A stretch of DNA of 64,000 bases from Pseudomonas sp. B21_DOA (GCA_030544685.1 CP086683.1:4154001-4218000); one strand, 5' to 3'. Positions 18,250-29,144 are shown, numbered from the stretch's first letter. Program-made: numbers and translations. Notes: generated from the letters alone by a model not told the origin.

Positions 18250-21200
18250 ATGAACATCAAACCTGCAAATTTCCCCAGCCAACGCAACTTATCCAGGATT
18301 CCTGATTACGCCGACTTTCAGAGCGATCACACGCCCAGCGACAACCGCGAGCGCGAAGAAGTTATTTACAAACTGAAAAAGCGCTCGGCGGGTCTCACCC
18401 CATCGCAAACACTATCCCTCGTCGGTGCAACCCTTACTCTCGAGCCTGGATCGTCTCTGGAAGACGCCCTGCTTCCGGGTAGGCAGCTGCTGAAAAAGAT
18501 GTCCGAACATGCGTCCTTCAAAAAACTGCTGACAACGTTGCAACTATCCGAGCGTGTCATTTTTGAAGTAACAGCTGAAGGCGAAATAAATGCAATAACT
18601 TCTAACAACGTTACTGGATTCGCAAACGCTTTCGTACTTGCTGCGGATCTGAAAGAAGACCTGCAAACACTTATTGAAATGGCAGAGCTGACCGGCGGCA
18701 AGATTTCCAGCACCGATCAGATTGATGTAGCGCAATGGCTGAAATTCCATGGTTATGTAATTCCGCGCGATGCCGCCGAAACTTTCCGCCTGATGGCATT
18801 CATGGCTGCCCCGCCCGATCCAGGCGCGAAGTTCGGTAACTATCGGGAGATGATCAAGGCAAGCGAAGGCAATGCGGCCACGCTTTCAGCGACTCAAATC
18901 GGTGAGCTTCGAAAACTGATTGCCAGCTACTTGAAAGGCCAGTCCTTACTGGAACATTTGTCGGAACGTATTCTGGGCGGGCGGCCAACGCCGTTTACAC
19001 GCTCCGAAGCAGAAAACGTGATAGACCTATTAATCTCCAGTCCGATCGCTGCTCATTGGGCGGACGCCTACGTGCGCGATCTGGACTGGTACGGCGCGCG
19101 ACCAGATCAACCCCAATCGGCCGCGTCCCGCAGACAATTAATACTGACGTCGCTATTGGTCGATCTCCACCCGCAAGTCGGTGAACAAGAGCCGCGCAAC
19201 CATGTGGCCGACTTCGATTTATATGCCGCCGAGCATCTGGAACTCTCCTTCGCAGAGGTCCAGACCAGGTTCGAAAATCACCTCATCACGCATCATCGAG
19301 TCAGCCGTAAAAACGCCACGCTTGCAGCTCATCTGTTACTGGCCGAACCCGCACCGGAGTTTCTGGTCAAGGATCTGCCTGAAGAACTGGTACTGGGCAC
19401 ACCGCAATGCGTCGAATACTGCCGAGCCGTGGCAGTGCATGAGATCATCGCGCCAGGCTCGACCCGCTCAATGACTTACGCACAGTTGCAACAGCGTTCA
19501 ACACTGGAACCGGCAACCGATTCACGCAAGCAACTCGACACTCTGGCAGCGGTGGATCCTGTCATCGACTGGGCCGTACTGAATAAGATCCTCTCGCCTG
19601 AAGATGTCGAGAAGTCTGTCCCCGAGGCTCTGAAAGTCGCCACGAACGCCTATGTGCAGCATGCCAAAACCCTGGCCGAAAACGCTGAAACATTGACGCG
19701 TCCTCTGCCAACGCGCAGAGGCGTTGCACTGGACATCCTCAAGCATGTTGCCAAGGGTTGCACTTATCTTGAAAAAGACGTCCTCAAGCAAGTACGCAAC
19801 ACACCGCTGGAGGACGCGTACAGCACGATGCGCCTGTCACCGGTTGAACTGCACATGTCCAATGATCTTGCGACTGGCGACTGGGACCTGAAAAAAGGCG
19901 AAAGTATTTATGAAGCGTTTCCCGGCCTGTTGCGCAATCTGGTTTCTCCCGATGGTGAGTTTCACCGTCAGTTCAACCGAGCGTATGTCACACACACGCA
20001 AGCCATGCATACGCATTTGAAACAGGCATTCTCATTCTTGCCACTGCCCGACCGGATCCGTTTGCTCAAAGGCAAAGTAACAATGTTCACGGTCAGACCC
20101 TCGGTCGCAAAACTCCAGACCATCACGAATCTGTCCGTTAATCCCATTGCGTCGGTCATTGACTTGATCGTGAAGACAGATGGGCATAAACCCACTGAAA
20201 GCCATCAGGAAATAGATGAAGCAAAGGGCCGTTACGGGGTTGTGATTTACTGCGAGTTCGAAGGCCAGGTTTCGTGTTACGAATTACTGACGTTGCAAGG
20301 CGTCTGCCGTGAAAACACTGAACTGGCAGCACTTATCCAGCGTGAGAACCTGTTGGAGCCAAAAGTTCGCCGCACCGGGATAAATTACTCAGCGCCGGCC
20401 ACAGTGCATCAATTACCAACAGACATCGAATGTTATACCCATGGTGTTACGCCCGGCCTCGTCGCTGTCAGTTCGGGAGTGATCGACAGAGTCGGTGAGC
20501 TGTCCGCCGCGCCACCGGCGCAGATCAATGGCTACTATCAGAGCTTCTACTCTACGGAATTCGATCGCCTGGTGAATTTCGTGCTCAAGCACAGACCTGT
20601 GGCCACTTACGATGAACTCGTCAAAGAGTGTTGGGGACAGACCCGGCTTGAGGCATTGCGGATCAAACGGGACAAGGATCTGGATACATTCCTCAACGTT
20701 ATCGTGCCGTTCAAATCCTGTATCGAGGATCTGACCTCCGACGATGTAGAACGACAGATTCAGGGAGCCGCAGCGTGCACACTGGAAGCCGCAATGACAA
20801 TCCTTCTAGTAGTCGCTGCTGTTGCAAAAATTGCCAGTGTGGTTGCCAAAAGCATGAGCATCGCCACGAAGGCCGGCAAAATTGCGTCTACGGGTGCTGG
20901 ACTGGTCAACAGTATCTTCAACCCGCTGGATGGCGCTACGGATGTGGTGTTCAAAGGAGCGAAATTATTACGTAAAGGCTGGCAAAGCGGGGTGGCCGCA
21001 CTCGAAGGCGCCATTCACGACGCCCGCAAATGGACTGCAAAGCCGCCATACCATGCACTTTCCTCGGTGGTCGATACAGACACTATCCGCTTGGGCACCC
21101 GGCAATATGCGCAAAACTCGAGCGACATATTCCAGGTATGGGGCATCCGCCACACTGATGAATGGTACGCCGTGAACCGCTTGGGTGAGCCGTGGGGACC

Positions 21201-22081
21201 AAAGTTGAAAAACCTTAAGCTGGTCAACTTCTTTCGTAACCCTCTCAAGCGAGCGAAGCCGTTCAGTTACACGCGTGGCTATCTGAAAAAGCGATTCCTC
21301 ACGCCAAGAGCAAAATCGACAACACTATTCAGTTAATCTCCGATGCCGGCAACGAGGAAGTCAGAGCAATCATCCGGCATGTATTCGGTGACAACTCGAA
21401 TGCGGCAGTTGAGCACATCACCAGCAACTTGCGAAAGATGCGCAGGGATCTTGACTTCCTCAGTCTGGATAACATGATCTTTCGACCGCCGGGTAGCGAT
21501 ACCCTTGCTGCGTTACAGCCTCAAGCTTATAAACGCTGGCAAGCGGCAGTAAGCTCCAATACCAGACTGGACGTCAACACCAGGACTTTCCTGGCCATGT
21601 ACCCGGATAATCTTGATGAATACTATGCAGCGGCCAAGTACGACGATGCCAGGATCGGCGATGTTCTTGTGCATGAAATATCTCACGGTGCACCCGACAC
21701 GCTTGATTTCTACTACGGTGAAGTGTTCAAGGGCGCCACTCCGGCAGAGTACAACGCGGTCGGGCTGCTGGATTTCGCAAGAAACCTCGCAAGGCCCATC
21801 CCAAGAATCTGGCCAACCCTCATTACGGCTTTGCCACGTTAAAAGACTTCGAGGACTTTGAGTCGAGCATTGCGAACTGGCCAAAAATCATGCAAGAACA
21901 TCCGGCGTTATTGAATGCCGAGTCCTATTCCCTGGCTGTCTCTTTGATCGATCAGTACCAAACCAGCGAGGCCACGTTTCACTTCAACCTTGCCGCGATC
22001 ACCCATGCGATCGATAGCACCGCTCCCGGAGAGTTTCTTCAGGGCCCGCTCCTGCTCAACCTGGCCAAACCGGCTTTTTAA
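18250..22081 (+). pseudogene. Very large toxin-like protein with C-terminal M35/aspzincin-type metallopeptidase, two frameshifts
   Basis: The frame runs 18250-21336, breaks at the five-A run 21286-21290, continues to 21842, breaks again near 21776-21800, and ends at 22081. Restoring one A at each site gives about 1277 residues (joins read LKKAIPHAKSKIDN and DFAKKPRKAHPKNLANPHYG). No signal peptide. A hydrophobic stretch near residues 848-875 (TILLVVAAVAKIASVVAKS) could be a membrane insertion/translocation segment, as in large single-chain toxins. Near residue 1142 is HEISHGAPDTLDFYYG: HExxH followed by T-x-D-x-x-Y-G, the zinc-ligand pattern of M35 (aspzincin) peptidases. I do not recognise the N-terminal 800 residues. 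The second and third segments would be missed or called as separate small proteins without frame correction. Confidence 0.65.
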
Positions 22082-22112
22082 ACAGGGCTTGAAAATGCAG
22101 TGCTGACGAAAG

Positions 22113-22154
22113 GGGCGCAGATAACGATCACTGTGGTTTAATTGCGCCCTTTTT
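22113..22154 (+). terminator. Terminator after the toxin-like gene
   Basis: Stem GGGCGCA (22113-22119) with TGCGCCC (22143-22149) followed by five T. The 23-base loop is long but the stem and T-run are clear. Confidence 0.6.
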
Positions 22155-22187
22155 CTGCCGACTCGGCTGATATTCAGGATTGCCGTC

Positions 22188-23480
22188 ATGACACTGCCCT
22201 CCACCACCAAAGTCCTGGTCATTGGCTACGTCTGGCCCGAACCACGCTCGTCTGCAGCCAGCGGCCACGTCATGCAGATTCTCGAAACGTTCCTCGAGCA
22301 AGGCTGGGACATCACCTTCAGCAGCCCGGCCGGCCCCGGAGAGCATAAGGCGGACCTCAGCGCGCTGGGCATTCGCGAAGTGCCGATCGAACTCAACAAC
22401 AGCAGTTTCGATACGTTCATCAGCGCGCTGGCGCCGGATATCGTGCTGTTCGATCAGTTCATGATGGAAGAGCAGTTTGGCTGGCGTGTGGAAAAACACT
22501 GTCCTGCCGCTCTGCGTGTACTCGAAACATCTGATCTGCAGAGCTTGCGCCATGCGCGCCATCAAAGGCTGAAGGACCGCTTGAAGGTCAACCAGGATCA
22601 GGACGACTTCACTGATCTTTTCGCGCCAGGGTTGCGCGAGGAATTTGAGCTGATGGCTGACACCGATCTGGCCAAACGAGAGATTGCAGCGCTGTACCGG
22701 TGCGATCTGAACCTGATCATTTCTCCCACGGAAATCAAGCTGTTGGTCGAGCAGTTCGGTCTGTCGCCGGAGTTGCTGCACTGGTGCCCGCTGATGGTTG
22801 ATCGACCAGGCCTCGAGCCGTCTGGATACACGGAGCGCGAGCATTTCCTCAGCATAGGCAATTTTCGTCATGCGCCAAACTGGGATGCCGTGCTGTGGTT
22901 GAAGACCACAATCTGGCCGTTGATCAGGGCGCAACTTCCGGCGGCGCAGTTACACGTCTACGGCGCGTACACCCCGCCGAAAGCCTCGGCGCTGCATAAC
23001 GCGGCGCAAGGCTTTCACATCATGAACCGTGCCGAGGATGCCTTGCAGGTGATGTCAGCGGCGCGAGTCTGTCTGGCACCGTTGCGGTTTGGTGCCGGTA
23101 TCAAAGGCAAACTGATTGATGCGATGTTGTGTGGCACGCCGAGCGTGACCACGCCCGTCGGCACCGAGGGCATGCATGACAATCATCCATGGCCGGGCGC
23201 CGTGGTGAGCACTGCGCATCAGTTCGCCGAGCAAGCGGTGCAGCTGTATAACGATCAGCTTCGGTGGCAGCAGGCACAACAATGGAGCCTGGAACTACTT
23301 GAGCAGCGTTATCAGCGAACAACTCACGCCGCTGCGCTCATAGAACGAATCCATGCCTGCCGACAACTTTTGCCGCAATTTAGAAAAAACAACTTCACAG
23401 GTTCAATGCTGCGTCATCACACGCTTAAGAGCACGCAATACATGGCGCAATGGATCGAAGAAAAGAAACGCGACAAATAA
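22188..23480 (+). CDS. GT-B glycosyltransferase (GT4-like)
   Basis: A 430-residue cytosolic glycosyltransferase. The N-terminal Rossmann half starts VLVIGYVWPEPRSSAASGH with the Gly-rich loop typical of the first GT-B domain. The C-terminal half carries the nucleotide-sugar signature FGAGIKGKLIDAMLCGTPSV followed by TPVGTEGM. Donor and acceptor are unknown. It stands alone between the toxin-like gene and the PI-PLC-like gene, in a segment of lower G+C than the mannitol operon, and could modify a surface glycan or a protein. Confidence 0.75.
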   Translation: MTLPSTTKVLVIGYVWPEPRSSAASGHVMQILETFLEQGWDITFSSPAGPGEHKADLSALGIREVPIELNNSSFDTFISALAPDIVLFDQFMMEEQFGWRVEKHCPAALRVLETSDLQSLRHARHQRLKDRLKVNQDQDDFTDLFAPGLREEFELMADTDLAKREIAALYRCDLNLIISPTEIKLLVEQFGLSPELLHWCPLMVDRPGLEPSGYTEREHFLSIGNFRHAPNWDAVLWLKTTIWPLIRAQLPAAQLHVYGAYTPPKASALHNAAQGFHIMNRAEDALQVMSAARVCLAPLRFGAGIKGKLIDAMLCGTPSVTTPVGTEGMHDNHPWPGAVVSTAHQFAEQAVQLYNDQLRWQQAQQWSLELLEQRYQRTTHAAALIERIHACRQLLPQFRKNNFTGSMLRHHTLKSTQYMAQWIEEKKRDK

Positions 23481-23601
23481 TAGAAACAATGAACAACATA
23501 TTGCATCACTCATCGTATTGGCAACTTCGCCACATCTATCTATAAACAACCTGCAACGCCAACATGACCGTTGGCGCAAACTAAAACCATGCAGGCTTAT
23601 T

Positions 23602-24459
23602 ATGAACGCTCCATACAACACTTATGAATGGATGACGGCGACACCGTCCCTCGACAGTTTGACGCTTCTGCAAATGGCGCTGCCGGGCACGCACAACGCG
23701 GGTAGCGACTGGCAAGCTTCTTATCCGCTCCTCGGTCCGCCGCGCCACTGGCTGGCATGTCAGCACAATACGTTTTTCCATCAGCTCCATCACGGCGCAA
23801 GAGCCCTGGATATCCGCCTCGATTATGAGCAGAGTGCCGAGGGGTTGGCTAAATTCCGCCTACATCACAACGGCCATCGCAATTCGCGAACGCTGGGCCA
23901 TCTTGTTACAGACGTAAATGACTTTCTGGAAAAGCATCCTGACGAATTTATTGTGCTGGATTTTCACGCGCTGGACGGTGAGAACTTTGACTTCGCCTAT
24001 TTTAATCAAATGATTATTCACTTCCTGGGCATGCGCATTATTCCCCGGAGCAATCATTACTTGCCGATCGAACAATTGAAGCAAATCAGTCCGCGACAAC
24101 GTATTGTGGTGGCGGCACAGTCTCACCGGGATCTGAACGAAAGCGTGTTTATCGGCAAAATCGACCACGAATGGACTGGCGAAAACATCACTAACGTTCA
24201 AGAACTGCACCAATTCATCACCCAGCTATTGAAAAAACCAACTTCCAGTTGGGAGTTCTGGTCCTTGTCCGCAACAAGTTACAGCGCCCTTGGCGGGCCG
24301 GTGGATATTCATGACCAGCTGAATGAATTGTTCGATCCAGGCAAAAGCAACTGGGCCCAGCTGTGCAACATCATCAATGTCGATTTTATTGAAGAGTCAC
24401 GAATCGTCGATTTTTGCCGCACGGCCAACCTGAACAAGGTGCACGGGCGCTCCGTTTGA
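23602..24459 (+). CDS. PI-PLC-X-domain phosphodiesterase-like protein
   Basis: A 285-residue protein resembling bacterial phosphatidylinositol-specific phospholipase C. The first catalytic His lies in MALPGTHNAGSD, a second His candidate in RLHHNGHRN, and the barrel strands ALDIRLDY and EFIVLDFHALD are typical of the family. No signal peptide is visible, so it may be cytosolic or exported by a specialised system. The ATG at 23602 is preferred; the open frame extends to 23353 across the end of the glycosyltransferase gene. The substrate (phosphoinositide, GPI or other) cannot be inferred. Confidence 0.7.
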   Translation: MNAPYNTYEWMTATPSLDSLTLLQMALPGTHNAGSDWQASYPLLGPPRHWLACQHNTFFHQLHHGARALDIRLDYEQSAEGLAKFRLHHNGHRNSRTLGHLVTDVNDFLEKHPDEFIVLDFHALDGENFDFAYFNQMIIHFLGMRIIPRSNHYLPIEQLKQISPRQRIVVAAQSHRDLNESVFIGKIDHEWTGENITNVQELHQFITQLLKKPTSSWEFWSLSATSYSALGGPVDIHDQLNELFDPGKSNWAQLCNIINVDFIEESRIVDFCRTANLNKVHGRSV

Positions 24460-24539
24460 TCTGCTCAGCCATCAGACTGGCGCCGAGCATGACAAACCGG
24501 GCATGATCCTGCGCAGAGAACAAGAACAGCGCCCCTGTC

Positions 24540-25444
24540 ATGACCCGAACCGCTCGCGTGACCGATCCTTCCTACGAGTTGATGGATGACCATAACGGGT
24601 TGTCCATCATCTACCGCCAGCACGGCTTCCCTGCCCGCTGGTGCGCTGGCATTTTCACAAGGAATACGAGCTGCACCTCATCGTCGCCAGTTCCGGCAAA
24701 GTGTTCATCGGCGATTACATCGGCAACTTCTATCCGGAAACCCTGTTTCTGACCGGTCCGAACCTGCCGCATAACTGGATCAGCCAGGTCGCCGAGGATG
24801 AAGTGGTCGAGAAGCGCGACATGCTGGTCAACTTCACCGACGAATTGTTTGAAAGCGGGCATCAGGTTTTCGCTGAACTGAAAAGTCTCGCGCCACTGCT
24901 TGAGCGCGCGCAATACGGCATCGAGTTTCGCTGCAAACGCACAATTCGCCAGGCGATGACGCTGATGCAGAAGATCGCCGACAGCACCGGTATCACCCGC
25001 CTCGGGCACTTTTTCATCCTGATGGAATTGCTCTCTTCCACAGACGATTTCCAGTTGCTGTCCGGTGCGACTACGCCGCAACTGGCCGACGAACACAACA
25101 TCGACCGCACCAACCGCGCGGTCGATTACATCTTCAGCCACTACGCGCGGGACATCTCACTGGAAGAAGTGGCCGAGCATCTGGGCATGACGCCGACCTA
25201 TTTCAGCCGTGTGTTCAAACAGGCCACCGGGCGAAACTTCATCGAGTTCGTCAATCGCCTGCGCATCAGCAAATCCTGTGAATTGCTGGCCGACGGTGAC
25301 AAACCGGTGACCGAGGTGTGCTTCGAATCGGGGTTCAACAACATTTCCAACTTCAATCGGCGCTTTCTGCAACTCAAGGGCATGACGCCGTCGCATTATC
25401 GGCGGCTGGCGGTGCAGCGGCTGACTGAACAGAATCATCTCTGA
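24540..25444 (+). pseudogene. mtlR: AraC-family activator of the mannitol operon, one frameshift
   Basis: The protein has an N-terminal cupin-like sensing domain (RWHFHKEYELHLIVASSGKV) and a C-terminal pair of AraC helix-turn-helix motifs (ISLEEVAEHLGMTPTYFSRV, then PVTEVCFESGFNNISNFNRR). The frame breaks at the three-C run 24629-24631; one extra C gives HGFPCPLVRWHFHKE and a 301-residue protein. Position directly upstream of mtlE in the same direction, with homologous order to the known P. fluorescens mtl locus, supports the MtlR assignment. It would activate mtlEFGKDYZ in response to mannitol, sorbitol or arabitol. Confidence 0.85.
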
Positions 25445-25456
25445 CGACACGCCACC

Positions 25457-25546
25457 TGTGGGAGCGAGCCTGCTCGCGAAAACGTTCTGTCAGTCAAGAA
25501 CCCTGTGACAGGGATATCGTCTTCGCGAGCAGGCTCACTCCTACAG
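25457..25546. repeat. REPIN-like inverted repeat
   Basis: REP pair (TGTGGGAGCGAGCCTGCTCG left, CGAGCAGGCTCACTCCTACA right, the right arm slightly decayed) in the mtlR-mtlE gap. The remaining 235 bases to the mtlE start must contain the operon promoter and the MtlR site; I could not place them with confidence. Confidence 0.8.
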
Positions 25547-25782
25547 GGGGCTGTGTCGGCATCAGAAACCTGTACACATCCAATATCAGTTTTCGCGCAA
25601 ACCCCTTCCCTTCGCCCACCCAACCAAACCCCAGTGCAAAAAAGTATCAACAAAAGTGCTAGGGATGATTTGTCAGCCCTGCCGTTGAAGGCTGTAATCA
25701 GCGCAGATTCTTCCTGCATTCGGAAGACACAAAAACAATAACCGTCCTTCTGCCCCGTCGGGTGCCAGAAAAGGAGTGCACG

Positions 25783-27093
25783 ATGCAACCCACTGCAAAA
25801 GCTCTGCTCGCCCTCACCTGCATGACCCTCAGCAGCGTCAGCCTTGGCGCCCAGACCCTGACCATCGCCACCGTCAACAACAGCGACATGATCCGCATGC
25901 AGAAACTTTCGAAAACCTTCGAGAGCGAGCATCCGGACATCAAGCTCAATTGGGTGGTGCTGGAAGAAAACGTCCTGCGTCAGCGCCTGACCACGGACAT
26001 CGCCACTCAGGGCGGCCAGTTCGACGTATTGACCATCGGCATGTACGAAGCCGCACTCTGGGGCAGCAAGGGTTGGCTGGAGCCGATGAAGGACCTGCCG
26101 GCCAGTTACGCCCTCGACGACGTCTTCCCGTCGGTGCGTGAGGGCCTGTCGGTGAAGGGTTCGCTGTATGCGCTGCCGTTCTATGCGGAGAGTTCGATCA
26201 CCTATTACCGCACCGACCTGTTCAAGGACGCCGGGCTGACCATGCCGGAGCGTCCGACCTGGGAAGAAATCGCCGGCTTTGCCGAAAAGCTCACCCAGAA
26301 AGACAAAGAACAGTACGGCATTTGCCTGCGCGGCAAGGCCGGTTGGGGCGAGAACATGGCCCTGGTGACCACGGTTGCCAATGCTTACGGCGCGCGCTGG
26401 TTCGATGAGCAGTGGAAGCCGGAATTCAGTGGCCCGGAATGGAAAAACGCGCTGAATTTCTACGTCAACACCATGAAGAAATCCGGCCCGCCAGGCGCAT
26501 CCAGCAACGGCTTCAACGAAAACCTCGCCCTGTTCAACAGCGGCAAATGTGCAATCTGGGTCGATGCCAGCGTCGCCGGCTCGTTCGTCACCGACAAGAC
26601 CCAGAGCAAGGTCGCCGACCACGTCGGTTTCACCTTCGCCCCGCATCAGGTCACCGACAAAGGCTCGGCGTGGCTGTATTCGTGGGCGCTGGCGATTCCG
26701 ACCAGCTCCAAGGCCAAGGACGCGGCGAAAACCTTCAGTGCCTGGGCCACTTCCAAAGAGTACGGCGAACTGGTTGCCAAGACCGATGGCATCGCCAACG
26801 TGCCGCCGGGCACCCGCGCTTCGACCTACAGCGATGCGTACATGAGCGCTGCGCCGTTTGCCAAGGTGACGCTGGAGTCGCTGAAGGCAGCTGACCCGAG
26901 CAAACCGACGCTGAAACCGGTGCCGTACATCGGCATTCAATTGGTGACCATTCCTGAATTCCAGGCAGTGGGCACCCAGGTCGGCAAGCTGTTCTCGGCG
27001 GCGCTGATCGGCCAGACCACGGTGGATCAGGCGCTGGCGGCGGCGCAGCAGACCACGGAACGCGAGATGAAGCGCGCGGGTTATCCCAAGTAA
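25783..27093 (+). CDS. mtlE: Mannitol/sorbitol ABC transporter substrate-binding protein
   Basis: A 436-residue periplasmic binding protein with a Sec signal peptide (cleavage near SLGAQ, residue about 24). Family-1 solute-binding features include SSITYYRTDLFKDAGL and the late segment AWLYSWALAIPTSSK. The ATG at 25783 follows AAGGAG at seven bases; a start at 25762 is less likely. First gene of mtlEFGKDYZ; it captures polyols and delivers them to MtlFG. A REP pair separates it from mtlF. Confidence 0.92.
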   Translation: MQPTAKALLALTCMTLSSVSLGAQTLTIATVNNSDMIRMQKLSKTFESEHPDIKLNWVVLEENVLRQRLTTDIATQGGQFDVLTIGMYEAALWGSKGWLEPMKDLPASYALDDVFPSVREGLSVKGSLYALPFYAESSITYYRTDLFKDAGLTMPERPTWEEIAGFAEKLTQKDKEQYGICLRGKAGWGENMALVTTVANAYGARWFDEQWKPEFSGPEWKNALNFYVNTMKKSGPPGASSNGFNENLALFNSGKCAIWVDASVAGSFVTDKTQSKVADHVGFTFAPHQVTDKGSAWLYSWALAIPTSSKAKDAAKTFSAWATSKEYGELVAKTDGIANVPPGTRASTYSDAYMSAAPFAKVTLESLKAADPSKPTLKPVPYIGIQLVTIPEFQAVGTQVGKLFSAALIGQTTVDQALAAAQQTTEREMKRAGYPK

Positions 27094-27103
27094 CGCCTCT
27101 AAA

Positions 27104-27198
27104 CCTGTGGGAGCTGGCTTGCCAGCGATGAGGCCGTCATATTCAACATTGATGTCGTCCTCTCCATCGCCATCGCGGGCAAGCCCGCTCCCACAGGG
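27104..27198. repeat. REP-type inverted repeat inside the mtl operon (mtlE-mtlF)
   Basis: Left arm CCTGTGGGAGCTGGCTTGCC and right arm GGGCAAGCCCGCTCCCACAGG, a REP subtype different from the GCGAGCCTGCTCGC type. It occupies most of the gap behind the binding-protein gene, where a stabilising stem-loop often sets a higher level of the upstream message. Confidence 0.8.
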
Positions 27199-27266
27199 TC
27201 CGCGTCGATGTCAGGAATGCTGGTTTTTCCTGAACATTTATCTGCACCCACTCGGTTGTGAATGCC

Positions 27267-28193
27267 ATGAATACTTCAACTGCCAAAGCCCACATCGACC
27301 TGTCGCCACCGCAGCGCAAGCTGCGGGTGCGCAATCCCGGCTGGTTTCTGGTCAGCCCCTCGGTGGCGCTGTTGCTGCTGTGGATGATCGTGCCGCTGGG
27401 CATGACCCTGTACTTTTCGATGATTCGCTACAACCTGCTCTACCCCGGCGAAAACGAATTCGTCGGGCTTGAGAACTTCACTTACTTCCTCACCGATTCG
27501 GGCTTCATGCCCGGCGCGACCAATACGTTGTTGCTGGTCGGCAGTGTGCTGCTGATCAGTGTGGTCTTCGGTGTGTTGATCAGCGCGTTGCTGGAGGCCA
27601 GCGAATTCCTTGGTCGCGGCCTGGTGCGGGTGATGCTGATCTCGCCGTTCTTCATCATGCCCACCGTCGGCGCGTTGATCTGGAAGAACCTGATCTTCCA
27701 TCCGGTCTCGGGGATCCTCGCCTACATCTGGAAGCTGTTCGGTGCGCAACCGGTGGACTGGCTGGCGCACTACCCGCTGTTGTCGATCATCATCATTGTT
27801 TCGTGGCAATGGCTGCCCTTCGCGATCCTGATTCTGATGACCGCCATGCAGTCGCTGGATCAGGAACAGAAAGAAGCCGCACGCCTGGACGGTGCCGGCC
27901 CGATCGCGATCTTCTGGCACCTGACCCTGCCGCATCTGGCGCGGCCGATTGCCGTGGTGGTGATGATCGAAACGATCTTCCTGCTCTCGGTGTTCGCCGA
28001 AATCTTCACCACCACCAACGGCGGCCCCGGCTACGCCTCGACCAACCTCGCCTACCTGATCTACAACCAGGCGCTGGTGCAGTTCGATGTCGGCATGGCC
28101 TCGGCGGGCGGCTTGATTGCCGTGGTCATCGCCAACATCGCCGCGATCATTCTGGTGCGGATGATCGGTAAAAACCTGACTGACAAAGCGTGA
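27267..28193 (+). CDS. mtlF: Polyol ABC transporter permease
   Basis: A 308-residue MalF/UgpA-type inner-membrane permease with six predicted TM helices and the coupling-helix EAA motif (KEAARLDGAGPIAIFWHLTLP). ATG at 27267; a GTG nine bases upstream is the alternative. Its stop lies just before the mtlG start, so the two permease subunits are coupled. Confidence 0.92.
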   Translation: MNTSTAKAHIDLSPPQRKLRVRNPGWFLVSPSVALLLLWMIVPLGMTLYFSMIRYNLLYPGENEFVGLENFTYFLTDSGFMPGATNTLLLVGSVLLISVVFGVLISALLEASEFLGRGLVRVMLISPFFIMPTVGALIWKNLIFHPVSGILAYIWKLFGAQPVDWLAHYPLLSIIIIVSWQWLPFAILILMTAMQSLDQEQKEAARLDGAGPIAIFWHLTLPHLARPIAVVVMIETIFLLSVFAEIFTTTNGGPGYASTNLAYLIYNQALVQFDVGMASAGGLIAVVIANIAAIILVRMIGKNLTDKA

Positions 28194-28201
28194 GGCCTGC
28201 C

Positions 28202-29032
28202 ATGACCCTCCAACAATCCCGCCGCCTGCAAAGCCTGCTGCTCGGCACCCTGGCCTGGGCCATCGCGATCGTGATTTTCTTCCCGATCTTCTGGATGGTG
28301 ATGACCAGTTTCAAGAGCGAAATCGACGCCTTCGCCACGCCGCCGCAGTTCATCTTCACGCCAACGCTGGAGAACTACCTGCACATCAATGAGCGCAGCG
28401 ACTATTTCAGCTTCGCCTGGAACTCGGTGGTGATCTCGTTCAGCGCCACGGCCCTGTGTCTCTTGATCGCGGTGCCGGCGGCCTACTCGATGGCGTTCTA
28501 TGAAACCCAGCGCACCAAAGGCACGCTGCTGTGGATGCTCTCGACCAAGATGCTGCCGCCGGTGGGCGTGCTGATGCCGATCTACCTGCTGGCCAAGAGT
28601 TTCGGCCTGCTCGACACGCGCATTGCGCTGATCGTGATCTACACGCTGATCAACCTGCCGATCGTGGTCTGGATGGTTTACACCTACTTCAAGGACATCC
28701 CCAAAGACATCCTCGAAGCCGCCCGCCTCGACGGTGCGACGCTGTGGCAGGAAATGGTCCGCGTGCTGCTGCCGATCGCCAAGGGCGGCCTCGCCTCGAC
28801 CGTGCTGCTGTCGCTGATCCTGTGCTGGAACGAGGCGTTCTGGTCGCTGAACCTGACCTCTTCGAATGCCGCACCACTGACCGCGTTGATCGCCTCGTAT
28901 TCAAGCCCCGAAGGATTGTTCTGGGCCAAGTTGTCGGCCGTCTCGACCCTGGCCTGTGCGCCGATTCTGATCTTTGGCTGGATCAGCCAGAAGCAACTGG
29001 TGCGCGGGCTTTCGTTTGGTGCCGTGAAATGA
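28202..29032 (+). CDS. mtlG: Polyol ABC transporter permease
   Basis: A 276-residue MalG-type permease with six TM helices and the EAA motif EAARLDGATLWQEMVRVLLP. ATG at 28202 follows the mtlF stop by 8 bases. It forms the channel with MtlF. Confidence 0.92.
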   Translation: MTLQQSRRLQSLLLGTLAWAIAIVIFFPIFWMVMTSFKSEIDAFATPPQFIFTPTLENYLHINERSDYFSFAWNSVVISFSATALCLLIAVPAAYSMAFYETQRTKGTLLWMLSTKMLPPVGVLMPIYLLAKSFGLLDTRIALIVIYTLINLPIVVWMVYTYFKDIPKDILEAARLDGATLWQEMVRVLLPIAKGGLASTVLLSLILCWNEAFWSLNLTSSNAAPLTALIASYSSPEGLFWAKLSAVSTLACAPILIFGWISQKQLVRGLSFGAVK

Positions 29033-29056
29033 TCTCAAAGCGAAACCTTCCCCATA

Positions 29057-29144
29057 TGGGAGCGGGCCTGCTCGCGAATGCGGTGTGTCATTCAACACTG
29101 ATTGTGACTGACAGGGCCCCTTCGCGAGCAAGCCCGCTCCCACA
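29057..29144. repeat. REPIN-like inverted repeat inside the mtl operon (mtlG-mtlK)
   Basis: Left GGGAGCGGGCCTGCTCGCGA and right TTCGCGAGCAAGCCCGCTCC REP units, in the 162-base gap between the permease and ATPase genes. Confidence 0.82.

Noticed and set aside
25435..26940. A 501-codon minus-strand open frame across mtlE
   Set aside because: Antisense shadow that also runs through a REP element; no family features.
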